Shown here piece by piece: positions 12,178 through 23,400 of a DNA stretch of 64,000 nt (within the stretch, counting starts at the first letter, position 1; each line of letters starts with the position of its first letter). The stretch is taken from NCBI RefSeq assembly GCF_003473485.1, contig NC_053045.1, positions 51,750,494 to 51,814,493 of the forward strand, written 5' to 3'. This stretch comes from Medicago truncatula. Taxonomy: Eukaryota > Streptophyta > Magnoliopsida > Fabales > Fabaceae. The translations under genes were made by a program, and so were the position numbers. The notes beneath the pieces were generated by a model. It was not told where the DNA came from, searched no databases, and worked only from the letters and a program-made list of their open reading frames with translations.

Positions 12178-15111
12178 ATGAAACAAATATATTCATATTG
12201 GTTGTGCAATTTTCTTCTGTTATTGACCATTCTTAATACTTCTTTTGTTGCAACACTAAGTAATGATGCTGATGCAACAGACACTAACTTGCTTCTCAGG
12301 ATCAAATCAGAACTATTGGATCCATTAGGAGCTATGAGAAACTGGTCTCCAACAACTCATGTTTGTAACTGGAATGGAATAACATGTGATGTTAATCAGA
12401 AACATGTTATAGGCTTGAATCTTTATGATTCAGGAATATCAGGTTCCATTTCAGTTGAGTTAAGTAATCTCATTTCTCTTCAAATACTTGATTTATCTTC
12501 AAATTCACTTAATGGTTCCATACCTTCAGAGCTAGGTAAACTTCAAAATCTAAGAACACTCCAACTATACTCAAATTATCTCTCTGGTAACATTCCTAAA
12601 GAGATAGGTAATTTGAACAAGTTGCAAGTTCTTAGAATAGGAGACAACTTTTTGACAGGTGGCATTCCACCTAGCATCATCAACTTGAAAGAGTTGACAG
12701 TGTTAGGTGTAGGTTACTGCCATTTAAATGGAACCATACCAGTTGGAATTGGTAAATTGAAGAATCTTACATCACTTGATTTACAAATGAATAGTTTTAG
12801 TGGCCATATACCTGAAGAGATACAAGGCTGTGAAAACCTTCAAAATTTTGCAGCATCAAACAACATGCTTGAAGGAAACATTCCTTCCTCTATAGGGTCC
12901 CTTAAATCATTGAAAATTATTAATCTTGCTAATAACACTCTATCTGGACCAATTCCTTCATCGTTGAGTTATCTTTCTAACTTGACATACCTGAATTTTC
13001 TTGGAAACAAACTAAATGGTGAAATTCCATATGAGCTTAATAGTTTGATCCAATTGCAGAAACTAGACTTGTCTGGAAACAACTTTTCTGGATCAATACC
13101 TCTCCTTAATTCCAAATTGAAGAGTCTTGAAACTCTAGTTCTTTCTGATAATGCTTTGACAGGTACCATTCCTAGAAGTTTCTGTTTCAAAGGTTCAAAG
13201 CTTCAACAACTTTTCTTGGCTAGAAATATTCTATCTGGAAAATTTCCATTGGAGTTACTCAGCTGTTCCTCAATACAACAGTTGGATCTTTCTGGAAATA
13301 GCTTTGAAAGTGAAATTCCATCTACCATAGACAAGCTTCAGAACCTCACAGATCTTGTACTCAACAACAACACCTTTGTTGGATCACTGCCTCGTGAAAT
13401 TGGAAATATTAGTACTTTGGAAGGTCTTTTCCTTTTTGGAAATTCTTTAAAAGGTGAAATTCCAGTGGAGATTGGAAAGCTGAAAAATTTGAACACAATT
13501 TACCTCTATGATAACCAAATGTCTGGATTCATACCAAGAGAGTTAACAAACTGCACAAGTTTAAGAGAAATCGATTTCTTTGGAAACCATTTTACAGGCC
13601 ACATTCCTGAGACGATAGGGAAGCTGAAAAACTTGGTTCTTCTTCATTTGAGGCAAAATGATTTTCATGGTCCAATCCCTCCAAGTTTAGGGTACTGCAA
13701 AAGTCTTCAAATATTGGCCTTAGCCGATAACAAACTTTCAGGTTCAATTCCACACACATTCAGTTACCTTTCAGAACTTTTTAAGATTACCCTTTACAAC
13801 AATTCCTTTGAAGGACCTATCCCTCATTCACTTTCTTCTCTCAAAAATCTCAAAATCATAAATTTTTCACACAACAAGTTCAGTGGAAGTTTCTTTCCTC
13901 TAACTGCTTCAAATTCTCTGACTCTTCTTGACTTGACTAACAACAGTTTCTCAGGTTCTATCCCTTCTAATCTAGCAAATTCCAGTAACCTTCGCCGTCT
14001 CCGGCTCGCATACAATAATCTTACAGGAACCATTCCTTCTGAATTTGGCCAGCTTAATGATCTCGACTTTTTTGATTTATCACATAACAGTTTAACAGGA
14101 GAAGTTCCACCTCAATTCTCAAACTCGCGGAAAATAGAACACATTTTGCTGAGTAACAACAGATTGAGCGGAGAAATACCTCCGTGGTTGGGAGATTTCC
14201 AACAACTTGGTGAGTTAGATCTCTCATACAATAACTTCAGTGGCAAGGTACCTGCTGAAATTGGTAACTGCTCAAATTTACTTAAGCTTTCTCTCCATCA
14301 CAACAATTTGTCTGGTGAAATTCCTCAAGAGATTGGGAACCTCATTTCTCTTAATGTCTTCAACATTCAAAGCAATAGTCTCTCCGGCTTAATTCCTTCA
14401 ACAATTCATCAATGCAAGAAGCTCTACGAGCTAAGGCTCTCACAAAATTTCTTGACAGGTACTATACCAATTGAGCTAGGAGGGCTTGATGAGTTACAAG
14501 TGATATTGGATTTGAGCAAAAATCTCTTCTCTGGTGAGATCCCTTCATCTTTAGGAAACCTAATGAAGCTGGAAAGACTAAACCTATCTTCCAATCAACT
14601 TCAAGGAAAAATTCCTACTTCACTTGGTAAACTTACAAGCCTGCATGTGTTGAATCTCTCAAATAACCATCTTGAAGGCCAAATTCCTTCCACCTTTTCA
14701 GGGTTTCCAAGAAGCTCTTTCTTGAACAACAGTCGGTTATGTGGCCCGCCGTTAGTATCTTGCTCAGGATCAACATCAGAAGGGAAAATGCAGCTATCAA
14801 ACACACAAGTTGCAGTTATAATTGTGGCCATTGTGTTTACTTCAACTATGATATGCTTAGTTATGTTGTATATAATGCTTAGAATCTGGTGCAACTGGAG
14901 AAAAGTTTCCATATCGAATGCAGATGGAGGTGCTGTTGCTACGAAGAAAGAGGAAAGTAGATGGGGTTGTCAAGATCATAAGACAAGGAATGGAGAGTAT
15001 TGGAATATGAATTCATTTGGATTCATTCCTTCACCAGATAAGAATAATTCAGTAACAACAACTTGCTTCTTTAATCTCAAAATGGAAGCCATGGAAAATG
15101 CAAATATATAA
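12178..15111 (+). CDS. LRR receptor-like protein lacking a kinase domain, 977 residues
   Basis: Single open frame. The first in-frame ATG is at 12178; the open frame extends upstream without an ATG. Residues 1-26 are a signal peptide. An LRR N-cap follows, with the CNWNGITC motif at about 63-70. About 30 plant-type LRRs (LxxLxxLxLxxNxLxGxIP) run from about 75 to 845 without an island domain. A cap with LCGPP precedes a transmembrane helix at about 877-902 (VAVIIVAIVFTSTMICLVML). The 75-residue cytoplasmic tail, basic then Ser/Asn-rich, has no kinase motif, and none is found downstream. The ectodomain resembles GSO1/GSO2-like receptor kinases, which perceive secreted peptides. This protein could therefore be a co-receptor, a decoy or a signalling RLP that needs a partner kinase. 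Many N-glycosylation sites (NxS/T) are visible. Confidence 0.93.
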   Translation: MKQIYSYWLCNFLLLLTILNTSFVATLSNDADATDTNLLLRIKSELLDPLGAMRNWSPTTHVCNWNGITCDVNQKHVIGLNLYDSGISGSISVELSNLISLQILDLSSNSLNGSIPSELGKLQNLRTLQLYSNYLSGNIPKEIGNLNKLQVLRIGDNFLTGGIPPSIINLKELTVLGVGYCHLNGTIPVGIGKLKNLTSLDLQMNSFSGHIPEEIQGCENLQNFAASNNMLEGNIPSSIGSLKSLKIINLANNTLSGPIPSSLSYLSNLTYLNFLGNKLNGEIPYELNSLIQLQKLDLSGNNFSGSIPLLNSKLKSLETLVLSDNALTGTIPRSFCFKGSKLQQLFLARNILSGKFPLELLSCSSIQQLDLSGNSFESEIPSTIDKLQNLTDLVLNNNTFVGSLPREIGNISTLEGLFLFGNSLKGEIPVEIGKLKNLNTIYLYDNQMSGFIPRELTNCTSLREIDFFGNHFTGHIPETIGKLKNLVLLHLRQNDFHGPIPPSLGYCKSLQILALADNKLSGSIPHTFSYLSELFKITLYNNSFEGPIPHSLSSLKNLKIINFSHNKFSGSFFPLTASNSLTLLDLTNNSFSGSIPSNLANSSNLRRLRLAYNNLTGTIPSEFGQLNDLDFFDLSHNSLTGEVPPQFSNSRKIEHILLSNNRLSGEIPPWLGDFQQLGELDLSYNNFSGKVPAEIGNCSNLLKLSLHHNNLSGEIPQEIGNLISLNVFNIQSNSLSGLIPSTIHQCKKLYELRLSQNFLTGTIPIELGGLDELQVILDLSKNLFSGEIPSSLGNLMKLERLNLSSNQLQGKIPTSLGKLTSLHVLNLSNNHLEGQIPSTFSGFPRSSFLNNSRLCGPPLVSCSGSTSEGKMQLSNTQVAVIIVAIVFTSTMICLVMLYIMLRIWCNWRKVSISNADGGAVATKKEESRWGCQDHKTRNGEYWNMNSFGFIPSPDKNNSVTTTCFFNLKMEAMENANI

Positions 15112-15952
15112 AATGTTTAAATCTTAAGATTGGTTTCTTAGCTTTGAGGAGCAATTATATTACTGGCACATCATACAATGCTGACTTCAGTTAATATAAA
15201 TAGCTGTTAATTCAAAAGTATCATGCCTGCCCTACCACATTTTTAGGAGTAGGATTGTGATTTAATTAGTTTTTTTCTTTCCTGGTGTTAAGAGGCTATA
15301 TCAATATTTGTAAATAAAAAAGGGATATACTTATAGTTAAATAAAACCTGTAGTACATTATTAACCTTGATTATCTGGTAAAAGGAAATATCTCTCTAGG
15401 AAGATGTGGCCGGTTGTTTTCCCTCTTTTTTGGTAAATTGGTATCACTGACATGCAAACTAATCCCTAAAGGTACTGTCGAGCACGAGAAATACTTGTAT
15501 GGATACATCACTAAATCAAAATCATTTAGGCACGCACTCATTAATACATCTATCATTTAATTATTTCAAAAAGATATAATATTTAATTCTTTTCTCTTTC
15601 ATACTTTTTTTTTATGAGTGTGTCTAAGGCTTTTGTTTGCGAGTTTTGAGGGAAAGGGAGGGGAAGGCTTAGAAAAAAAAGGAATGAGCAAAGTAGGAGA
15701 AATAGAGGAAAATGGAAGGGAAGGAAAGGGCTTTGAGAGATTAACTTTTCGTCATAATACAAAATCCTCCTCATTTTGGGGGTTTTGGAGGGTTTATATG
15801 AATTTTTTAAATTTAATCTTTTTTTTTTACAAGTTCATCTATGTTGTTATAATATTTTTAAAATTAAAAATATAGTAATCATATGCATTAATTTATAATT
15901 ATCTAAAAAACTACTCTTTTAAAAAATTTAATAGATTTCTCTTTTTCCTTCT
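15112..15952. other. 3' flank of the LRR gene
   Basis: Probable 3' UTR to about 15300, then AT-rich DNA. A purine-rich segment at 15640-15740 (GGGAAGG-type) has a pyrimidine-rich counterpart just beyond the MITE at about 16270-16300, suggesting the MITE inserted into an older repeat. No gene seen. Confidence 0.4.
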
Positions 15953-15961
15953 TATTTTCTA

Positions 15962-16265
15962 GGCTAAACTGCACTTTTCGCCCCCTATGTTTTAAAATGT
16001 TGCGATTTTGGCCCCCTATTAAAAAAAATGGCAATTTTGGCCCATTTCGTCCCAAAATTGCTGAGAAGACGCCACATGTCCCAAAAAAGGGGTCATATTC
16101 GCAACTTTTTGTAAATATAAGGGGTCAAAAAACATATTTCCCTTATGTTAGGAGGTCAAAAGAGCATATTTCCCTAAACATATGGGGTCACTTTTGCCAT
16201 TTTTTTAATAGGGGGCCAAAATCGCAACATTTTGAAACTTAGGCGGCAAAAAGTGGAGTTTAGCC
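15962..16265. mobile_element. Hairpin MITE, 304 bp, MULE-type
   Basis: The ends are long inverted repeats. The left arm begins GGCTAAACTGCACTTTTCGC, and the right arm is its near complement, ending GTGGAGTTTAGCC; pairing extends about 70 bases on each side. A 9-bp duplication, TATTTTCTA, flanks it at 15953-15961 and 16266-16274. No coding capacity. The 9-bp duplication and the termini resemble those of the MITE at 43867-44159. Confidence 0.85.
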
Positions 16266-16409
16266 TATTTTCTATCCCTCAAAGCCTTCCCTTCCCCTCC
16301 AAACTCGTAAACAAAGCCTAAGTGACTCATTTATGCTTGTGACCAAGCAAGTGTATCTCTTCAAGCACAATAAATACTTTTTCATCCTAGAAACCTGGAG
16401 ACAGGAAGG

Positions 16410-16515
16410 ATTCTGTGTTAGTCCCGTTCATGGGACGTGTTGTATCTAAAAAAAGAATTGCCGTAGACCCCAAGAAGACAGAGGCGATAGTAGAATGAAT
16501 GGACCAGACTGACTA
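16410..16515 (+). pseudogene. Ty3/gypsy reverse-transcriptase fragment
   Basis: A short frame reads FMGRVVSKKRIAVDPKKTEA followed by IVE, a stop and MDQ. It resembles the conserved reverse-transcriptase stretch of plant Ty3/gypsy elements around VDPxKxEAI. It is about 35 codons long, contains a stop and has no neighbouring gag or integrase, so it is a dead fragment. Confidence 0.6.
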
Positions 16516-16589
16516 GCAGCAGTGATACGATAGGCCATTCGTGGAGGAGTCCTCCGAACCTTCGGCACCAAACAGTCTGCTCTTTTCCC

Positions 16590-16680
16590 TAGAATTAGGA
16601 ATTTAACCTTAGACCTCTTGCTTAAAGAAATGTGCCTCTTCCACTCTAACCAACCTATGTTGGTTATTTTTTCTTCAGAT
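16590..16680 (-). repeat. Possible tRNA-like SINE fragment
   Basis: The minus strand holds a tRNA-like A-box region (TAGGTTGGTTAGAGTGG) and a B-box-like GGTTAAATTCC about 45 bases later. Stems are not convincing for a real tRNA. Confidence 0.3.
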
Positions 16681-17443
16681 TTATTTTATGTTTCTACTTA
16701 TTTATTATATTACGAATTCTGCTTTTTTAAGTACCCAACCTGATAATAAACCTGGTCCAAATCAATCATAAAATAGTTGGATTAGTTTGTTTGGAGTCAG
16801 TCATCTCATCTAAATTTTATTAAACTGTATCCAACCAAACCATATAGATTTACTTATTTTAGAAACATAAAGCAACCCAAAACATGTCAATCCATATTTT
16901 GTTGAGGGTCATGTTTTCAGTGTCAGAAAAGATGTCATATTTACGGGACTAAAAAAATAGTAAAAGAGTTCGATTTATCCCTTATTGTCATCAAATAAGA
17001 ATTGTGGCGTTTCAATAACCTACCATTTTTCATAATATACCATATAAAGTATAAAATTTCTCAAAGACATGCAAAGGTATATTAGGAATCCCTTGCTTTT
17101 TCTTGGAAGAACCAGATGGAAAGCTCAAGCATATCGTTTTTATAATATTTTATACCAGTTTAGGCTAATTTTTCAACATTTACAATTTCGAGCTAATGAA
17201 AAAAGTCAGAAAACGAAACCATAACGACATGTCTAGTAATACTATGCTTTAATTGCTCAGTTAGTGTGTATCCAGAGTACTATTTTATACACATATACAA
17301 AAAAGGCAGACCTTAGCGGACTTCCATGTACTTACAAAATACCCAGAAACCTTTAAGAGAGCAAGGACTGGACACGATTAAGCTGTAGCTCATGCAGTCT
17401 GGCTTTTATTCTTTAGTTTGAAATCATGCTGTTTGCATATAGT
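16681..17443. other. Gene-free stretch and 3' flank of the MORC gene
   Basis: AT-rich. The part from about 17100 to 17443 probably contains the MORC 3' UTR, transcribed leftwards. Nothing else recognised. Confidence 0.4.
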
Positions 17444-20400
17444 TCAGTCCAGACATTTTAAGTCTATTGCTTCGTCCAAAAGTCTATTATACTCAAGCTT
17501 TGCTTCTTCGAGTCTACTCCTAAGCTGTGTCACCTGCACAATCATATCTTTAATTAGTCAACCTCCAAATAGTATATTTTCATTCTGTGCACATTTTCAG
17601 AGGATCTAAATATTCAATCGATTCCAACAAATGCATCTAACCACGAGGACACAAATCTAAACCAGATGTCGATCCGCTCATGAGTCATGTGACTTTTCAT
17701 ATATCAAGATCACGTGGAGAAAGATAAACACAACAAACATGGTGTGCAATACACAGCAATGTGGGGCCCTGTGTGTCTCCTTTTTGTCTCTTCATGACAA
17801 GATGGTGTAAAACAATTTCCTCTAGATTCCGAGAATTTAGAAACATCCTTATGTTAGCCTTTCTAAGTTTTTTCTTATTTAAAAAAAGGTAGGAAAATGA
17901 AAAGGGAGTTTTCTAATGGTAACATCCCAGCATCCTTATGTTGGCCCCAAACGCATGTAAGAGAAATTAACAGCACCCTTTCCATTGCTTTCAAACTTAG
18001 GTTGGAGAAGCAATCTTTGTGTTACTTATCAGTTCCTCAATATTGGAAAAAGTGTTGCTGCAATCTACTAATCTAGGCAATTGGACTATACGAGGTAATG
18101 AAATAAGCATTATTTTTCCTCATAACAATTACCTCAAGGTTAAGTTCCTCCTCCATCTTCTCAAATGCAAAACAGCTGTTTCAAAAAAAGAGAGGATAAA
18201 TAAGATATATGCTTCATAGTCTATTAGTGTTGCCGATAATTAAGCAACTAGGACCGTTAAATGAATAAATGTTGCCAAAGTCCAAACTAGATACGAAGAG
18301 TTATACACATGTCACGTAGCTAGAGTTTTGCAGCAATAACTGACTGAAACCAACTCAAGCAGATGTATTGTATAACAGCATTCCATGGAATTAAGTATCA
18401 ATGCAGTGACCATGTAATTATAAATATAAATTTACTCACTCGGCATTGAGTTGCTTGTTGAATTCTAGTAAGTTCACAATTTCTTGGTCTACCATCTGGT
18501 CCGCAGGAGATGCGGTAGTCTACGAAAAAAGCAAGAATGAAGTTGGCAGTAAAATATTTTTCAATGATTTACATTGACAGAGTACGAAGGCCAAGGAATC
18601 AAGCATATCAACAGAATTGTTAAATTAGTAGTTACTCTAGAATACTACCTCAAGCAATAAAAAAATTACTAATAGTTTTCTCTTAGCTGAGTCATGACAG
18701 TAACATGCAATTCAAGAAAAATTGGATAAGCAAATAGACATCAAAGAATCAGTTAATAATGAAAATATACGTTATTAAAACAATTATTGTTGTTTGAATT
18801 GTATAAATGAGAATAATTTGGAAGACATTATGCCTAAAGATAGTCTGCATGAAGAGAAACAAACTATGTTCAGTTTCAACATACTAAAGTGGGACTCTCG
18901 AGTCTCGATTCAACATCCACTCACTCAGGTTTGGACATCTAAAGAGTGGATTAATGCAGAAGGAATACAAAGGATCACAAAAATTACATACAGAAAAACT
19001 ACGAAACAGTTAAACACCTGTACATTCTTTTCCACTGCTTGCCTTTTCATCTCATGATGATCTGTAAATCCACGTGTCTTCCTCTTCGTAAGAGATGCTG
19101 AACCACAATTAGAAACCTTTAGTTGGAATTGATTAATTTAGCTCCCGGTAAATATAATTAGTTTCTCACGCAAATTACTTTGTTCAGATCCATCTTGTGC
19201 GTTAGATATTGGTACAGGTGAAGAACAGTTATCCAGTGCAACTGGTTTTTCTGTAACAAGTGGTTTCTTCATTGATGGATTAGGTAGGCCAACAGGATTT
19301 CTACGCTTCCTTTTCTGATACCCAATTTTATGAGAAAAACGATCCCTGCAAAATTTTATCAAAGGACTCTGTCATGCAGAGAACAGTGCTTTAAAAATCA
19401 CAAAATGGAGGAGGGGAAGGGATTGTAAATATTCTATGTTCAGATTCAGTGACAAAAAAAGAACTCAAATTCTACTTGTGTCTAAAGCAGAGGAAATTCA
19501 AAAGCCATGGTAGTAGATAAGCAAGAGTAGATATTTTTGCAATCCATGAACACAAGCATAAACACTATACCAGTATTCCCATGTCATATCCTTCAAACGC
19601 AGTTCAAGCTTTTGAAATGGGGAAGTTCTCTCAAAATCTTGCTTATTATGAGTTGGCTGAACATTATCTGCTTGCAACACGCCTGCACAAGAGTTACCAT
19701 CTTCTTGAAGTCCAATACATTTATAATAATATTTAGATCTCAAATAGAACTAAATATCGTCAGGTAATTTGCAGTTCATTCTTACCAACAATTCCTCTGC
19801 CTCTATTGCCTTTAAAGCTCACAACTGGCCAAAATGGCTGCAAAAACAAAACATAACAATTATGCTCCATTGAAAGAGAATAAGTATATTAAGATGTTTT
19901 TAAATGTTATTTGCAGATCTTATGTGGCAATAAATGCAATTTGACAAACAAGTAATTTCCATTTTAATAAAATGTTGCCAATTTCCCAGGAGATGGAGAA
20001 TGAACCATCCCCCTCCTCATCCCATATTCTTTATAGGCGAAGTTATAATATATGCTTTCCTAACTCAGTTTATATTTTCCTTGTCGATAAAAGATGAACC
20101 CAAAAAATATGGAGTAACAAACTTCATTGGATTAGTTTTCAGGCTAAGAGCAAGCATATTGGTTTCCTTAGAATGTACTTTGTACCCTGTTCTATGGCGC
20201 CTTTCTACAGACCAAAACACATTTATAAATTTGTCCTCATGGCCATTTTTTTCCTTGGAACTCTTAACACAGTTTATACAGCAGTCTCCCTTGACTTAGG
20301 GTTACCTTCTCTCTTCTTCGGATAATTTCTTTTTTACTAGGGTTGTCAATGAACCGAACCAACTCGAGAATGTAACAAATTATGGGGTCTAACTCATCCT

Positions 20401-23400
20401 TACAAAGCCGGTTTATAAGGTGAGGGGATAGGCTCTGATACCATGTCACAAATTATGGGGCCTAACCTATCCTTACAAAACCGGCTTATAAGGTGAGGAG
20501 TACCTCCCCTTAATAAACTCTTCTCAAGAATCCTATATATCCGATGTGGGACTAAATCCACTGAGTGTTGGCTACTAATAGAGGATAGTTTGAGACTCGA
20601 TTCGATAATTAACTCGTTGAACTCGGTTCTTGAACCAAATGAGTCGAGCTTGAGTAAAAAATGAAGATCATTAAATAAATGAGTTGAACTTGAGCTATGT
20701 ATAGTTCGACTCGTTTGGTTCATGAGTCAGCTCGATACAACTAAAAGTATATCAAATCACCATAATAAAATTTCAAACTCATAAAAAAAGGAGTAAAATT
20801 TGAAGTTTTTTTACCACTGCTAAATCAATTATGCTGATTATTACAATTAACAAATAAGCAAAACCTTTACCAGAATAAAAGATACAACAAATATTATTGT
20901 GTATGTAACGTAAGGATGGGATAAGAGACAAGAGTAGTCTCACATTCCTCTAAAAAAAATAGTCCCACATTGAAAATGTCAATGGCATTCAACATACATG
21001 CATGCAAATGAACAGGAAAAATAAGTCCCACATCGAAAGATTAGTGTACAATAAGGAGTGAAACCATCCATAAAACAGTAAAGTGAAGCATGTGAATATG
21101 TACAATGGGAATGGATTTTTGTATGTTGTAACTAGTGTTGCATCTATTACCCAATTACAAGAGGTTTTGGAGCTATTACTACAATAGTTTTTTTTTCTTT
21201 TCTTTCTATTGGTTCATTTGATTTGACCTATCGAGCCGAACCGAGTTGTTCACGAGCTTCAATCGATCGAGCCGAGTTCGAGCTGAAAAGAAAGTTCGTG
21301 ACGAACTCGAGTCGAGTTTCAAGCCGGTTTAATTTTTATCAAGTCAAGCCGAGCAGAACTAAGTTCGACTCATTTCCAATGCTATTTTCGACCCTTAAAC
21401 AACAAACACCACCAATCTTGTCCCACTAGGTTAGATCAGCTATATGGATCAAACACCGCCTTAGTATTCTATCAAAAACTAAATTTCTGGAATTAGATCA
21501 AGGTCATTTTCAATGGTTCCACTTGAGGTTTTTTCCTAATCTTCCACTATTACTCAACTGGTTTTTTTTTTACTAATACTACTCAACTAGATATCGTCCA
21601 TTTAAGTAACGATTTCATGTTGTGGTCTTTATTGAGTGACAATTATGATTTTTTTTTTGTAAAAATTGAGATATATCTTACATGAAGAAGCCTCGTTCTA
21701 AACTTTTATTCATTGCTTTATATTTAAAGCTAAATTATAGTTAAAAACCAAACATATATTAATCAAGATATCTTTAAAAATAAGGAACAAATTTTAACAA
21801 AGTCTAAAAATATTTTAAAAAGAAATATCTTATTTTAATTAAAAATCTTCTAAAGATATTTAGGCATATTATTCTCAACAATTTACCAGTATCAGCCGAT
21901 TTTTGTGATATACATTGAAGCCGTGGATGTCAACATCAGGAGCTTCCTTAAGAAATCCAATTGTCACAAATATTGCCTGCACAGTTAGTCCATAATGAAA
22001 AGACCAAGTCAAATTATAGCAAGCACTTATTCCTTGGTTCAACTACTTAGTCCTAAATATTTGAAACACTAACTCCCAATATCAACATTGAATCAAACTT
22101 GCATGTAAACATAAAACAATTCATGTTGCTGCCCCAATCATTCAAGATAAAAATTAAAATTCCAATACAAGATAGAATGGAACGGTGCATTCTCCACACT
22201 TTTCCAAAAGGCTCTTGCATTAGAGGGCATGTATGGTTAGAAATGAAACCATTCATGCACTTACACCTATCGTCTTAAACTTTTAAGATAATTGTTCATG
22301 ACAAAGCCTATGTAGCCTGTCAAAAACCAACTCTTTTAAAAGCTTAAACCGTTAGCCTGCCAGGTATAGACTCATAAATGACTTCATATCTATAACAGCC
22401 AATATGATTTTTCACAGTAAATATAGAAAACAAAATCAATAGTTAGATAAGAACCTCTTCTAAACCACCACCGTGTGGTCTATACTTGACAAAGGCATGA
22501 TCCGTAAGATCGTCTGCTATGTTACGAAACTTCACAACTTGCCCTCGCAATATAATTCTAAAACTGTTTGGCACCCGGTCCCACAAGTACAATATGGACA
22601 AGTAATCCTATTGAACATGGGAAGGTTATTAGTTTTAGAAAATTCAAACTTTTATGCAGCATTTATGGATAGTTTTTCTAAAGCAAGCATACACGTAAAG
22701 AGTGATGAAGCCTGTTAGCAAGCTGTTGCTCATTTACTCTCTTCCTGGCTGGAACCGTATCAATCTTCTTGACATCTCCAGCAATAAGGATATCCTGCAT
22801 CCAAATTATCAGAAGTTACCGATATAATGATGAATTTTATAACAGATGGCAAGCCAAAATCAGTAAAATACAATAACACAAAATATAACCTGAGGATCGG
22901 TATCAAAGTCTAGTTCCAAATTCTCATCATCATTGAACCATAAATTGAAGATAATAATTTTAGTCCCATGATGATTTTCAATGTCATCAAACTGCCAAAG
23001 AGAGAAGAATATTAAAAGAGAATCAATCGTAATCTTTGGATTGATATGCTTAGTCTACTTAGATGGTAACAAATATGGTACACTAATTACTCCCTCCGTC
23101 CCTTAACGTAGGCACCCATTGCCTTTTTCACATTTGTTAAGAAATGTTCTCAGTGTAATTAAGTGTAATTAAGGTGTCTGTTTTGTGTGTTAATATTACC
23201 AAATTGTCCTTTGTTTGTATGTGTATTTAATTTGACTTTTCATATTTCAAGACAAGTTGGTAGTATTAATTAGGGGTATATTTAGGAAAATAATAATAAA
23301 TGTATCTAGTAATTTGAAAGGGGGTTTACATTTAGGGACAAAAATAAAGTCAAATGGGGGCTTAGATATAGGGACGGAGGGAGTAGTTTACAAGGATTTT

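Noticed and set aside
12969..14912. Antisense open frames inside the LRR gene
   Set aside because: They mirror the repeated LRR codons on the other strand and have no domain.
15618..15875. Open frame rich in Gly, Glu and Lys
   Set aside because: Purine-rich simple DNA beside a MITE; no family and a hydrophobic A/T end.
15997..16242. Open frame inside the hairpin MITE
   Set aside because: Produced by the inverted-repeat arms; not a protein.
19838..21886. A separate gene in the large MORC intron
   Set aside because: Open frames at 19934-20723 come from foldback and LTR repeats; the MORC exons on both sides splice cleanly across it.
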